Positions 35,452 to 48,082 of a stretch of 64,000 nt of DNA are shown here, piece after piece. Where the stretch lies: NCBI GenBank assembly GCA_026709265.1, contig JAPOTI010000067.1, positions 1-64,000 on the forward strand. Direction: 5' to 3'. The DNA is from Paracoccaceae bacterium. Its GTDB lineage: Bacteria; Pseudomonadota; Alphaproteobacteria; Rhodobacterales; Rhodobacteraceae. Both the position numbers and the translations under genes were made by a program. How positions within the stretch are numbered: position 1 is the first letter of the stretch; each line of letters begins with the position of its first letter. The notes under the pieces are model-generated. The model ran no database searches. It had not been told where the DNA came from and saw only the letters and a list, made by a program, of their open reading frames with translations.

Positions 35452-36977
35452 TCAACGGGCATAATGGGCCTTGGCCTCATAAAGGGTTTCCACATCGATT
35501 TCCGTCAAGCCGCGTTCAAGGGCAAAACTCTCGGTATTGCGCCGCGCTTTGCCGCGCACGAAGAAGGGAACCTTGCGCAGTTCTTTTTCAGCCTCTTTCA
35601 GCCACAAAATGTCACTCGCTTCGGACAATCCGGCGGACTCTGCGTCAGCACTTGATGCGCGCAAATCTGCCGGGTGACCATGATGAGACGCACCGGCATC
35701 GTCATGAAATTCAAAATCCTCACGGAACATATGGAGCAGATGCTCTTCCAGCCCCATCACCAGGGGATGTACCCAGCTGTCAAAGATGACATTGGCACCC
35801 TCGATTCCCATTTGCGGACTGTATCGCGCCGGGAAGTCCTGGACATGAACAGGAGCCGAAATGACCGCACAGGGAATGCCCAGTCGCTTGCCGATATGGC
35901 GTTCCATCTGGGTGCCAAGGATCATTTCCGGCACCAGTTCCGAAATCCGGGACTCAACCTCCAGATAATCGTCGGTAATCAATGGGTCGACATCGTAATC
36001 CTTTGCCAGGGATCGGATCATACGCGCCTGTTCCCGGTTGTAGCAACCGATGCCAGCGACGTCGAAACCCATTTCATCGCGGGCAATCCGCGCGGCCGTG
36101 GCGACATGGGTTCCGTCGCCGAAAATAAACACCCGCTTGCCGGTCAGATAGGTTGAGTCCACACTGGCTGAATACCACGGGAAGCGCAGCCGGTGCGTGT
36201 CAAGATACGGCGCAATGCCGGTTAACGCGCTGATTTCATCAATAAATTCCCTGACGGCACCAACACCGATCGGGATCGTCTTCGTATAGGGAAGCTTGAG
36301 CGCACGTTCCATCCAGCGGCATGCGGCCTCGCCGGTTTCGGGATACATCAGCACGTTGAAATGGGCGCGCCCCAATTGCCGTATGGTAGCGGGTGATGCA
36401 CCCATCGGTGCCGTCGCGTTGACGGCAATTCCCATATCTTCGAGCAAAGCCGTGATCTCGGTGATGTCGTCACGATGACGGAAACCCAGGGCCGTCGGGC
36501 CGATCAGATTGCAGCTCGTGGTCTTGGTGCGTTCACATGGCTTCGCCAGATTTTTGACAATCTGAAAAAATGTCTCGTCTGCTCCGAAATTCTCCTTGCG
36601 CTGATAGCTCGGCAATTCCAGAGGAATCACCGGAATATTCAACCCCATGGTCGCGGCAATTCCGCCGGGATCATCCTGGATCAGTTCGGCCGTGCATGAC
36701 GAGCCAATGATCAATGCGTCGGGTTGAAACCGCTCGGCCGCCTCACGGCAGGCGGTTTTGAACAGCGCGGCCGTGTCAGACCCAAGATCCCGTGCCTGAA
36801 AAGTCGTGTAGGTCACCGGCGGTCGGCGGTCGCGCCGCTCGATCATGGTGAAGAGAAGGTCAGCGTAACTGTCACCCTGTGGCGCATGCAGAACATAATG
36901 GAGCTTTTTCATGCCGGTCGCGACCCGCATCGCCCCGACATGTGGCGGCCCCTCATATGTCCACAAGGTCAAGCGCA

Positions 36978-36978
<1 letters not shown>
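35452..36978 (-). CDS. bchB: Protochlorophyllide reductase subunit B
   Basis: BchB sequence [49 protein letters not shown]. Confidence 0.97.
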
Positions 36979-38728
<1,750 letters not shown>

Positions 38729-38780
38729 ACACTTCTCCTCCGATGTCGCTGACCATGCTGTTAATTGGATGGTCAAAAAG

Positions 38781-38798
38781 TGTCAAGTCTAATTTACA
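38781..38798. promoter_or_regulatory. PpsR/CrtJ site upstream of bchF
   Basis: TGTCAAGTCTAATTTACA (TGT-N12-ACA). Confidence 0.8.
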
Positions 38799-38926
38799 TT
38801 ATTGGACAAGCGGCTGACAAACATTTTTTTCGCGCCGGCATATTTTTTGCGAAATGATCTTGTATAACTAACAATATCTGATCCAGACATGAGTTGCTGC
38901 CTGACGACTCACGGTCAAGAGAATCT

Positions 38927-38944
38927 GTCAAATGAAGTTGACAT
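38927..38944. promoter_or_regulatory. PpsR/CrtJ site upstream of ppaA-ppsR
   Basis: TGTCAAATGAAGTTGACA (TGT-N12-ACA). Confidence 0.75.
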
Positions 38945-39023
38945 AAGTAAAAATCAGGCTTATGATTCAGATTGATCGGCTATTGGGATTGATGATCATG
39001 AATCACTTTGTTCGGGCGGTGGC

Positions 39024-39782
39024 ATGAAGAACAAGGATTCCGGACAGCGCAGCGGGTTGCCTGTTGATGACGTGGCCCATGCAGTTATCAATGTCTTGGC
39101 CGAGATGCCGATTGCCGATCCACGGCGTCGCTGGGCGCGTGCGCAAGAGCTGTTGCGCCGCGCGGTTTTGTCAGATGATATTTTTGAATGCGAAAATGTC
39201 AGGGCAGAGATTGCAACGCTTGGAATGACGGATAACGAGATCGTCGATTCCTGTATCCCGGAAGTGGCCCGAGATCTGGGTGGAAAGTGGGAAGATGACT
39301 CGCTGAGTTTTGCCGAGGTGTCCCGTGCCTCGTCCCGTCTGCACAGCTTCTGCCGTCACCTGGAAGAGGAAGCGCAGCCGGTAATGAATGGCGACGGTTT
39401 TTCAATTCTTCTGGTCTCGTTAAAGCGGGAGGATCACATCATCGGCCCGGCGGTCCTGGCAAAACAGCTTCGCCGGACAGGAAATCATGTGTCACTGATG
39501 TCGAATTGCACCGTTGATGACATCATCAATCGGGTCAGTGAAAGCAGCTATGACTGTTTGATGATTTCGCTGGCGTCGCTGGTGGGTGCGCGCATGGCTG
39601 CCGAGGCTGTCCGGCGAATTCATACACTCACCGAACGACGGATTCCGATCTATCTTGGAGGCGCAGCACTCGAATATCGTACCGATCTCAGGGATGAGGT
39701 TGGTGCTGATTTGGTGACCAGTGACATTGCAGTTGCGCTTGAACATATGCGCCGTCATCGCAGTGAATTCATGAGGGGTTAA
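39024..39782 (+). CDS. ppaA: PpaA/AerR-type B12-binding antirepressor
   Basis: Cobalamin-binding-like C-terminus; immediately precedes ppsR. Confidence 0.87.
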   Translation: MKNKDSGQRSGLPVDDVAHAVINVLAEMPIADPRRRWARAQELLRRAVLSDDIFECENVRAEIATLGMTDNEIVDSCIPEVARDLGGKWEDDSLSFAEVSRASSRLHSFCRHLEEEAQPVMNGDGFSILLVSLKREDHIIGPAVLAKQLRRTGNHVSLMSNCTVDDIINRVSESSYDCLMISLASLVGARMAAEAVRRIHTLTERRIPIYLGGAALEYRTDLRDEVGADLVTSDIAVALEHMRRHRSEFMRG

Positions 39783-39783
39783 A

Positions 39784-41193
39784 ATGACTGACATAAATCT
39801 GCCTGATGCGGTCAGCGGGTCAGGAAATTCACATGCTTTACAATCGATTCTTGCTGCGGCAGCGGACCTGTCTTTTGTGCTCTGTCCGGCGGGCCGTATC
39901 CAGACGGTCATGACGGAGGGGCCGTCGGACAGGGAACGTGCGCGAATTGGTAAATGGACGGGCCGCCCGATGACCGAATTCCTGACCTCGGAGAGCGTTC
40001 CAAAGTTCCAGCGCGCGATGCAGACATTGCATAGCAATGGACACAATCCCAAGCGCATCGAGCTGAATCATACGAATGGTGACGATGGCTGGCAATATCC
40101 AGTCCGCTATTCCTTCCACCCTGCGGGGTCACATGGCGAGACCTTGATGATCGGTCGTGATCTGCGGGCGGTGGCAGAGACGCAGGAGCAACTTGTCAGG
40201 GCGCAGATTGCCCTTGAGGAGGGATATGAGCAGCAGCGTGAATATGCGACTCTTTACAAGATGCTGCTGACGAATACCCGCGATGCGGTCCTGCTTGTTT
40301 CGTCTCATGGGCGGGTGCGCGATGCCAATCCTGCAGCTGCCGGACTGCTCGGCAGCACCGATCGGGCCCTGTCGGGGAAATCTCTGGCCAGACAATTCAA
40401 GGATTGCCGCGATAGCGAATTCGTTGATGAACTCAACTCGGCGGCCAGTTCGGAGATTGAATCGACATTGACGAAACAGGTCCTGCGGAATGGCGGGACC
40501 GTCAGGTTGGCGCCAAAGATCTTCCGGGCAGCTGGCGAGAAGCTGATTTTTTGCCAGATCATGCCGGTTGCAGAAGAAGGAGTGCAGCCCAACCGGTTGC
40601 GACAGAATCTCTATTCTCTTTATCTGAAGAGCACGGATGCCATCGTGATCTGTTCGCAGAAGGGCATCATCAAGGATGCCAACGAGTCGTTTCTTGATTT
40701 GGCGGGAATCAGCGGGCCTCATGATCTGCGCGCGAAGAGCCTGGCTGATTATCTCGAACGCGGTCAGGTTGATCTCAATGTTCTGATTGACAACACTGTC
40801 CGGCTCGGCCGCATGCAGGTTTATTCCACGCGGCTCGCGGGTGAGATCGGGCCACGTTGTCCGGTCGAGGTTTCATCGGTTTACCTGGATGATCAAGAAA
40901 AACCGGTATTCGGATTTGTGTTTCGGGATGTCGGTCGCGTTGGTGTGACCCGCAACGGGCAGATTGCAAACCAGGTGGGTGCCCCGAACGCGAATGTGGT
41001 CGATCTTGTCGGATCGGCAACACTGAAGGAGATTGTTGCCGAGGCCAATGATGTCATTGAGCGGATGTGTATCGGCGCGGCCGTTGAGATGACTGGAAAC
41101 AATCGCGCCGCCGCCGCCCAGATGCTGGGGCTTTCGCGCCAGAGTGTCTATACCAAACTGCGCAAATACGGGCTTCTCAAGCGCGATGGATGA
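39784..41193 (+). CDS. ppsR: Photosynthesis repressor PpsR/CrtJ (PAS domains + Fis-type HTH)
   Basis: PAS regions and C-terminal RAAAAQMLGLSRQSVYTKLRKYGL. Confidence 0.94.
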   Translation: MTDINLPDAVSGSGNSHALQSILAAAADLSFVLCPAGRIQTVMTEGPSDRERARIGKWTGRPMTEFLTSESVPKFQRAMQTLHSNGHNPKRIELNHTNGDDGWQYPVRYSFHPAGSHGETLMIGRDLRAVAETQEQLVRAQIALEEGYEQQREYATLYKMLLTNTRDAVLLVSSHGRVRDANPAAAGLLGSTDRALSGKSLARQFKDCRDSEFVDELNSAASSEIESTLTKQVLRNGGTVRLAPKIFRAAGEKLIFCQIMPVAEEGVQPNRLRQNLYSLYLKSTDAIVICSQKGIIKDANESFLDLAGISGPHDLRAKSLADYLERGQVDLNVLIDNTVRLGRMQVYSTRLAGEIGPRCPVEVSSVYLDDQEKPVFGFVFRDVGRVGVTRNGQIANQVGAPNANVVDLVGSATLKEIVAEANDVIERMCIGAAVEMTGNNRAAAAQMLGLSRQSVYTKLRKYGLLKRDG

Positions 41194-41247
41194 CCTGGCA
41201 TCCTGTCGCGGTGTCGCATGGACAACATATGACAAACAGATGGTCCG

Positions 41248-42204
41248 ATGACTGTCTCGACTGACCAGGACAACATGTCGCAATCTCCGCATTTTGATCC
41301 CCGGGAGGCGCGTGTTCTCGCCCCTTCCCTGCCCCGCCCTTCAGTCGTTTTGCGATTGATCAAGCCGGTCACCTGGTTTCCACCCGTCTGGGCCTATTTG
41401 TGCGGCACCGTGTCAGCAGGAGCTGTGCCTGCGGAAAGCTGGATGCTGGTTGGATTGGGCATGTTTTTGGCCGGACCCCTTGTCTGCGGTATGAGTCAGG
41501 CTGCCAACGATTGGTGCGATCGGCATGTCGATGCGATCAACGAGCCTGATCGACCCATTCCCTCGGGGCAGATTGCCGGTCGCTGGGGTCTGTGGATTGC
41601 CCTGTCGATGACGTTGGCCTCGCTTGTCGTTGGCTGGCAACTGGGCCCTTGGGGATGTGCGGCAACAATTGTCGCGGTGCTCGCGGCCTGGGCTTATTCG
41701 GCCGAACCGGTCAGGCTCAAACGTTCGGGAATCATGGGGCCTGGACTCGTCGGATTGAGTTATGAGACTCTGCCCTGGTTCACCGGTGCCGCGATCGTAG
41801 CTGCCGGTGCGCCGTCCTGGCCGATCATCGTGATTGCGCTGCTGTATGGTGTCGGCGCGCATGGAATCATGACACTGAACGACTTCAAGGCCTTGGCGGG
41901 TGATCGGGTGACGGGAGTCAATTCGTTGCCGGTGATGGTGGGGCCGGCGCGTGCGGCACGGATCGCCTGCTGGACGATGATCCTCCCACAATTGGCGGTG
42001 ATTGCACTGCTGATCAGTTGGGGCCTGTCTCTCTTTGCTGCAGCGATATCGGCTCTGTTGATCGGCCAGCTCTTGGCGATGCGCGTGATGGTGCGTGATC
42101 CGGAAAAAAAGGCACCATGGTATAACGGCACTGGCGTGCTTCTCTACATTCTCGGCATGATGGTCACGGCATTTGCGTTGCGACTGGCAGGAGCCATGAT
42201 GTGA
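41248..42204 (+). CDS. bchG: Bacteriochlorophyll synthase
   Basis: UbiA-type prenyltransferase, BchG-like (NDWCDRHVDAINEPDRPIPSG). Confidence 0.95.
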   Translation: MTVSTDQDNMSQSPHFDPREARVLAPSLPRPSVVLRLIKPVTWFPPVWAYLCGTVSAGAVPAESWMLVGLGMFLAGPLVCGMSQAANDWCDRHVDAINEPDRPIPSGQIAGRWGLWIALSMTLASLVVGWQLGPWGCAATIVAVLAAWAYSAEPVRLKRSGIMGPGLVGLSYETLPWFTGAAIVAAGAPSWPIIVIALLYGVGAHGIMTLNDFKALAGDRVTGVNSLPVMVGPARAARIACWTMILPQLAVIALLISWGLSLFAAAISALLIGQLLAMRVMVRDPEKKAPWYNGTGVLLYILGMMVTAFALRLAGAMM

Positions 42205-43484
42205 CTCTCTCATGGCTGTCCATTGTGCGGTTGGGATTGGTCCAGATGTGTCTGGGCTGTGTTGCAGTCATCACGACATCGACGCTTAATCGCCTCATGG
42301 TGGTCGAACTGGCCTTGCCGGCCATCATTCCCGGATTCCTGGTCGCCCTGCATTATGGAATTCAGCTTTCCCGGCCACATTGGGGATTTGCTTCGGATCG
42401 GGGAGGCAAAAGAACGCGTTGGATTATCGGCGGCATGGTGGTTCTGGCCGTCGGCGGTATCGGGGCTGCAATATCGATCCCGGTACTGATGGCGAGTTTT
42501 CCACTGGGTATGATGCTTTCGATATTCTCGTATGCGCTGATCGGGTTGGGAATTGGAGCCTCAGGGACGACGCTCCTGGCGCTCCTGGCATCTGCAACCG
42601 CACCCGAGAGACGTGCGGCGGCGGCAACCATCACCTGGTTGACGATGGTCGGTGGAATTGCCATCACCGCTGGGGGTGTCGGTGCCTTGCTCGATCCTTA
42701 CAGTGCGACCCGGATGGTCGTGATTGTAGCGGCAGTCTGCGTTGCGACGATCGGGGTGACCTGTCTGGCAGTGGCGGGAATTGAGAGCCGATTGAAAATT
42801 GTCAGACAGCCTGAGGAGACTCCTTTCATGGAGGGATTGCGTGAGGTCTGGGCTGAGCGCAAGACACGGAATTTTACCATTTTTGTGTTCCTGTCGATGA
42901 CTGCCTATTTTATGCAGGAGTTGATCCTTGAACCTTATGCCGGTCTGGTCTTCAATTTTTCGCCGGGTCAGTCGACTCTCTTGTCTTCGGTGCAGAATGG
43001 GGGTGTCTTTATCGGTATGGTGACTGTTGGTCTCGCGGTTTCCGGTTTTCGTATTGGCAATCTGCGCGGCTGGGTGATCGTGGCGTGTATTGGATCGGCG
43101 ATCAGCCTGATGGCGATCGCTGCGCTTGGCCCCATCGGGCCGGGTGCGCCACTGACATATGCAGTTATCGGCTTGGGTGTCTGCAATGGCATGTTTGCAG
43201 TCGCAGCTGTCGGCTCAATGATGATTCTGGCCGGCGAAGGCCGTGTCGCGCGTGAAGGCACGCGGATGGGACTTTGGGGTGCTGGCCAGGCATTGGCGGC
43301 TGGATTTGGTGGCCTGGTTGGTGCGGCGGCGGTGGATATCCTGCGCCGGATGTTGACCGATGCGCAGGCGTTTGGCACGGTATTTCTTGCCGAAGGGCTG
43401 CTTTTTGCCGCGACTGCCATCATGGCAGCCCATATTCTTGATCGACATGCGACTTTGCCACGAACGATGGCAATGAGCAAATGA
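42201..43484 (+). CDS. BCD/PucC-family MFS transporter between bchG and bchP
   Basis: PucC-family sequence; conserved bchG-orf-bchP order. Confidence 0.9.
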   Translation: MTLSWLSIVRLGLVQMCLGCVAVITTSTLNRLMVVELALPAIIPGFLVALHYGIQLSRPHWGFASDRGGKRTRWIIGGMVVLAVGGIGAAISIPVLMASFPLGMMLSIFSYALIGLGIGASGTTLLALLASATAPERRAAAATITWLTMVGGIAITAGGVGALLDPYSATRMVVIVAAVCVATIGVTCLAVAGIESRLKIVRQPEETPFMEGLREVWAERKTRNFTIFVFLSMTAYFMQELILEPYAGLVFNFSPGQSTLLSSVQNGGVFIGMVTVGLAVSGFRIGNLRGWVIVACIGSAISLMAIAALGPIGPGAPLTYAVIGLGVCNGMFAVAAVGSMMILAGEGRVAREGTRMGLWGAGQALAAGFGGLVGAAAVDILRRMLTDAQAFGTVFLAEGLLFAATAIMAAHILDRHATLPRTMAMSK

Positions 43485-43553
43485 CGGAAGGAGCATTGGA
43501 CAGGCCCATTGATCTGGCTCTGGGGAGGGACCATGCCGAACGGCAATGAGTGC

Positions 43554-44741
43554 ATGACTACAGACTTTGATGTCGTCGTGGTTGGTGGGGGGCCTTCCGG
43601 TGCGACGGCAGCAGAAGAGCTCGCCAAGGGTCGGCATCGGGTGGCTCTGCTTGATCGTCTGGGTCGAATCAAACCCTGCGGCGGTGCGATTCCACCGCGG
43701 GCGATTGTCGACTTCACCATTCCGGATTCACAGCTTGTCGCGCGCGTGACGACGGCACGAATGATCTCCCCGACCGGTCGGAAGGTCGACATTCCCATTG
43801 AGAACGGCTTTGTTGGTATGGTGGAGCGGGAGAATTTTGACGAGTTCCTGCGGGCGCGGGCGGCGGCGGCGGGTGCCGTTCGTTTTGCCGGGACATTTCT
43901 GCGCATTGAGCGCAGTGAGGGCGCGGTGCACGTCCATTATCGCGACAAGCAGACCGGTGCAGACAAATCGATTGCCACGCGTCTGATCATTGGTGCCGAT
44001 GGCGCGCGCTCGAAGGTCGCGCGCGCTGAAATGCCGGGCGGCGATGAGATTCCGTATGTCATCGCCTACCATGAAATCATCCGTTCACCGGGAGAGCGCG
44101 GCGAATATCACCCCGATCGTTGTGACGTTGTCTATGATGGTGCCATCAGCCCTGACTTTTATGGCTGGGTCTTTCCGCATGGCGCATCGGCCAGTGTCGG
44201 TATGGGCACCGCAGTTCCCGGTGTCGACCTGAAAAAGGCGACAGCTGATCTTCGGGCGGCAAGTGGACTCAGCGACTGTGAGACCATGCGCACAGAGGGG
44301 GCTCCTATTCCGCTCAAGCCGTTATCGCGCTGGGACAATGGTCGGGATCTGGTTCTTGCGGGCGATGCTGCGGGTGTCGTGGCGCCAAGTTCGGGTGAAG
44401 GAATTTACTATGCGATGGTCGGTGGGCAGGTTGCGGCAACGGCATGTATGGCAGTGTTGAAATCGGGACAATCGCGCGATCTTCGCATCGCCCGCCGACT
44501 CTTTATGGGTGATCACAAGACTGTCTTTCGGGTGCTCCGCTCCATGCAGGATGCCTATTACAAGTCAGATATGCGTCGTGAGCGTTTTGTCTCACTGTGT
44601 CACGATGTCGATGTGCAAAGATTGACATTTGAGGCCTATATGAACAAGCGACTGGTGCGGGCGCGACCCTTGGCACATCTCAAAATCGGGGTCAAAAATC
44701 TCGCCCATTTAACGGGCTTGGTGCCCCCTGACCACGTATGA
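43554..44741 (+). CDS. bchP: Geranylgeranyl bacteriochlorophyll reductase
   Basis: FAD motif DVVVVGGGPSGATAAEEL and BchP-like sequence. Confidence 0.95.
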   Translation: MTTDFDVVVVGGGPSGATAAEELAKGRHRVALLDRLGRIKPCGGAIPPRAIVDFTIPDSQLVARVTTARMISPTGRKVDIPIENGFVGMVERENFDEFLRARAAAAGAVRFAGTFLRIERSEGAVHVHYRDKQTGADKSIATRLIIGADGARSKVARAEMPGGDEIPYVIAYHEIIRSPGERGEYHPDRCDVVYDGAISPDFYGWVFPHGASASVGMGTAVPGVDLKKATADLRAASGLSDCETMRTEGAPIPLKPLSRWDNGRDLVLAGDAAGVVAPSSGEGIYYAMVGGQVAATACMAVLKSGQSRDLRIARRLFMGDHKTVFRVLRSMQDAYYKSDMRRERFVSLCHDVDVQRLTFEAYMNKRLVRARPLAHLKIGVKNLAHLTGLVPPDHV

Positions 44742-45301
44742 GCAATCCGATTATGTCCAATCTGGTTCCTGCGTGGCGCGATGGCATATTGCAACCACTG
44801 GACAAGCTTGAGGTTCATCAGCTCGGCCTTCGACACAAGGCCATATCGGTTTTTGTGATGGCGGAAGGTCACACCTTGCTGCAGCGCCGCGCACTGTCAA
44901 AATACCACAGTCCAGGTCTCTGGACGAACAGTTGCTGCACCCATCCGTATTGGGAAGAGCCTGCGCTGCAATCGGCCCAGCGCCGACTGAATGAAGAATT
45001 GAACCTGCAAGGGTTGGATCTGGAGTGGTGCAAGACCGTTGAATATCGTGCTGAGGTCGGAAACAATTTGATTGAGCATGAATTGGTGGAGATCTTCATC
45101 GCCCATTCCGACACCCGGTTCGAGCTTGTGCCTAATCCCGAAGAAGTCATGGAGACGCGCTGGATCCGGATGGGTGACCTGCTGACCGAGATCGGGCAGA
45201 ACCCTTCAGCCTTTACGCCCTGGTTAAAGATTTATCTTGGAGAACACCAGGCAGACATATGGGATCATGCCATCAAGCCCGTGATGTCGGATCGGGCATA
45301 A
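44738..45301 (+). CDS. idi: Isopentenyl-diphosphate delta-isomerase
   Basis: Nudix-type IDI (LLQRRALSKYHSPGLWTNSCCTHPYW). Confidence 0.94.
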   Translation: MSNPIMSNLVPAWRDGILQPLDKLEVHQLGLRHKAISVFVMAEGHTLLQRRALSKYHSPGLWTNSCCTHPYWEEPALQSAQRRLNEELNLQGLDLEWCKTVEYRAEVGNNLIEHELVEIFIAHSDTRFELVPNPEEVMETRWIRMGDLLTEIGQNPSAFTPWLKIYLGEHQADIWDHAIKPVMSDRA

Positions 45302-45539
45302 CAACTGTCACCGTGGCCGTCCAGCGCGCGGATCACGAAAACGCCTGTCGCATCAGATCAATGATATCAAGACCTGCTTCGTGGTGATTGCATTCGGCAA
45401 GAAAATGATATCTGGTCATGCGATCCCGGAATTGTTGTTCGTGCGCTCTCGAATAAACCTATACCATCCCTTTCCAAGACGAACGGCCTTGCAGCCCACT
45501 GTGCACAATCCCAGAACCATAAGTGCCATTGACTGTTGT

Positions 45540-45764
45540 GCAAAATGGGGGCCGCCATGGCGACGTCGAACTCAACCGCCGTCCGGCGTCCCGACAAACC
45601 TGTCGCCAAGGTGCGCCTTCCCATCAAAAGCTCTCCAGATCGACGGTGGTTCGGAGTTCATGGCTGCACACGAAACCGCTAGATATGCAATGACATCAGC
45701 GAAGATCTCGAATCACATACAATTGTCGTCAACCATTGAGAACGGCGCGTCTCAGATGGGGTGA
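45540..45764 (+). mobile_element. IS481-like transposase remnant
   Basis: Fragment CAFPSKALQIDGGSEFMAAHETA resembles the rve DGGSEF catalytic motif. Confidence 0.4.
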
Positions 45765-45980
45765 CGAGGCACGCGTCAAAGGGGAGCGAAAACGCGGGTG
45801 TGATTGATAATACAGACAGACTGTCGGTTGCTACTGAAATGTGATCATCTGCTGCAACAGGTTGAAGTGGAATCGATCTTTGTCGATACGATCATCAAGT
45901 GAACCGTCAGATTCACACTGTTATGTGTTATGTAAGGCCGGGATAGGAATGGAACCTCAACTATTCAATGATCGATTGGC

Positions 45981-46916
45981 ATGATGGCATCGAGTCTGAC
46001 CCATCCCTCTGCCGCTGACATGATGTCCTGGTCGCGTGCGAAGGCTTTTCTGTTGAATGCAGGATGGAGTCTCGATGACAATTCCCGTGGCGGGAGTGAT
46101 CTCTGCTTCGACCACAAGACTTCCCTTGGACAACTCACGGATCATGAATTGGTGGATGATGATCAAGTCGACGCTCACGCATTGCTGCGTGCTGCCGGCG
46201 GTGGAGTTCTCGACAGGAAACTTGCGGACAGCGTTGAAGATGCAACAACGGTTGATGAGGTGCTTGTCGGTTTGAACTGGACCATTGTTCGTGCGGGTCC
46301 ATTCGTTGGGATCGCGCGAAGCCCGCAACGCGGGACCGGTGGAGCGCGCACGGTGCGTCAGGGCGAACCGATTGCCGGTCGGAGCCTCAGTTGCCTGGCG
46401 CAATGGCTGTGCTCGCTGGATCCCTTGCGGCGTTCGGTCGGGCTTGCTGCCGTGAATGCCTATTGGAATCGTCCGGAACGCGGAACGGTAGTCTCTCATA
46501 AGTGGGGATTGGCGGCATTTGATCCGCCAGGGGATGGACTGGTGATCATCGGCGGTTTTCGCCAGGCACAGAAGCGGCTTTTCGCCGCACGTATTGTCGA
46601 GCGCGAACCGAAGGACAATGATATTCCTGAGGACGAGTCATCGGTGGCACTGCAATCTGCCAGAGCTGTCGCGATCACGGCACAAACATTGATGAACGGC
46701 AGTCTTGAGCCCCTGCTCAATCGAGTGGGTCAACAAGCCGAACGATTGTTGGTCGGCCCGAGTGCTCCGGTGGCACCAGTTGTCCTTGAATCGGGCATTG
46801 ATCGTGTCTCAGGCCTGGCCATTACCGATGGTGATGCCGCAGCCAGCTTCATCAAGGAGACAGGAACCATGATTGCTCTTGATCACATGACGGCACAGCT
46901 GGAGCTTGCCCGATGA
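45981..46916 (+). CDS. DUF4213/DUF364-like (putative heavy-metal chelation domain) protein
   Basis: GLAAVNAYWNRPERGTVVSHKWG...DGLVIIGGF...ITAQTLMNGSLEPLLNR...VLVGPSAPVAPVVLESGIDRVSGLAITD-type pattern. Confidence 0.65.
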   Translation: MMASSLTHPSAADMMSWSRAKAFLLNAGWSLDDNSRGGSDLCFDHKTSLGQLTDHELVDDDQVDAHALLRAAGGGVLDRKLADSVEDATTVDEVLVGLNWTIVRAGPFVGIARSPQRGTGGARTVRQGEPIAGRSLSCLAQWLCSLDPLRRSVGLAAVNAYWNRPERGTVVSHKWGLAAFDPPGDGLVIIGGFRQAQKRLFAARIVEREPKDNDIPEDESSVALQSARAVAITAQTLMNGSLEPLLNRVGQQAERLLVGPSAPVAPVVLESGIDRVSGLAITDGDAAASFIKETGTMIALDHMTAQLELAR

Positions 46917-47234
46917 CGGCATGGCCCAAAGACGTGCGCCCGTACTGGTCGACTCAACTGTTCGATCATCGGACTGTACCGGTCAAACTGACCGCACGTC
47001 ATCGCACCAAGGGGGGGGGGTGTCTGGGGGCGCATTGAGGTGATATCGGGCGTTCGACGTCTCGCGCGGTGCAACGCGTCCGGGGACGTGACAAAAACAG
47101 AGGAGATAGAAGCGGGAGATCACGCCATTGTCGCGCCTGAAGAGATCGATTTCGTCAGCCTTTCTGACGAGACCTCATTTCGTGTGACATTGTTCCGCTG
47201 CGAAATCAACGTGCCGGCACGGACTGTTCAATAA
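46913..47234 (+). pseudogene. DUF1971 (TehB-related) protein, frameshifted at G10 tract
   Basis: MTAWPKDVRPYWSTQLFDHRTVPVKLTARHRTKGG | VWGRIEVISGVRRLARCNASGDVTKTEEIEAGDHAIVAPEEIDFVSLSDETSFRVTLFRCEI; ATGA overlap with DUF364 gene. Confidence 0.65.
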
Positions 47235-47941
47235 GGGATTTTGCAGCCGTTCAAAGACAAAGACAGTCGAAATTACCACGACGGCTTGGCGATACCCGAA
47301 AACGGATTTTGGACATGGCGCGCGCGGCCTTCCCAATTTGTGCACATGCGCGCCAGCAGATCGAACTCAGTCGCGGCAGTGTACGGGTCAGGTTTCGGAC
47401 CTGTTGCAGACATGCCAAGGAGCGCGCTTTTCGCCCTGCGCACGCCACGCCCCGTCATTCCGACACCGGGTCAGATTTTCTGCATTGGGACGGTGGTCGT
47501 CGACACCAAGGACATCGTTTTGGATCCCCGGTTATTGTGAAGCTCCTGCGCGAGTTATCGGCATCACAGCCAACGCATCAGTATGTGCCGTGCAGTATCG
47601 TATGATCTGCCTCAGATTGACCGCTCATCATGCGTTGGCTCCGTTTGTTTGTGACACTCATTGGCGCCATCCGACAGATGTCCGAATCGCCCTGGTCGCG
47701 ATTCGCAACCCGCATCACATTGGCGCGAGAAATTTTCCCATTCGCAAAAGTTTTTCAAATGCCGCGCAGTTGCGACATTCGGAGGGGCTGGCAAATAGAA
47801 GTCCTTCAGACACTTGGATCCGCAATTATCCGGATGCAAATATTCTCAATCATAATTGGCCGAAATTCCTTCATCAACGGCTGTTGTTGTCAGGAATGCA
47901 TGGCGAAACCCTGCCAATTCGTGAAGCGGGACAGTAATTTA

Positions 47942-47985
47942 TGTCAATCAAACTTTACAGTTGCAACCGTCATAAAATACTGACA
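47942..47985. promoter_or_regulatory. Tandem PpsR/CrtJ sites in the puc promoter
   Basis: TGTCAATCAAACTTTACA (perfect) and CGTCATAAAATACTGACA (one mismatch), separated by 8 bp. Confidence 0.75.
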
Positions 47986-48082
47986 CAATGAACAGCCGAC
48001 CTTTCAAAAGGTAAGCGAAAGCACAGAAAGAGATGTCTCATTCTTTCGGTGCTTCAATTGCAGATAATGAAGGAGACCAGAT

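Noticed and set aside
47241-47937. Overlapping plus-strand ORFs between DUF1971-like gene and pucB
   Set aside because: Several frames of similar length, no domain recognised; probably non-coding or decayed.
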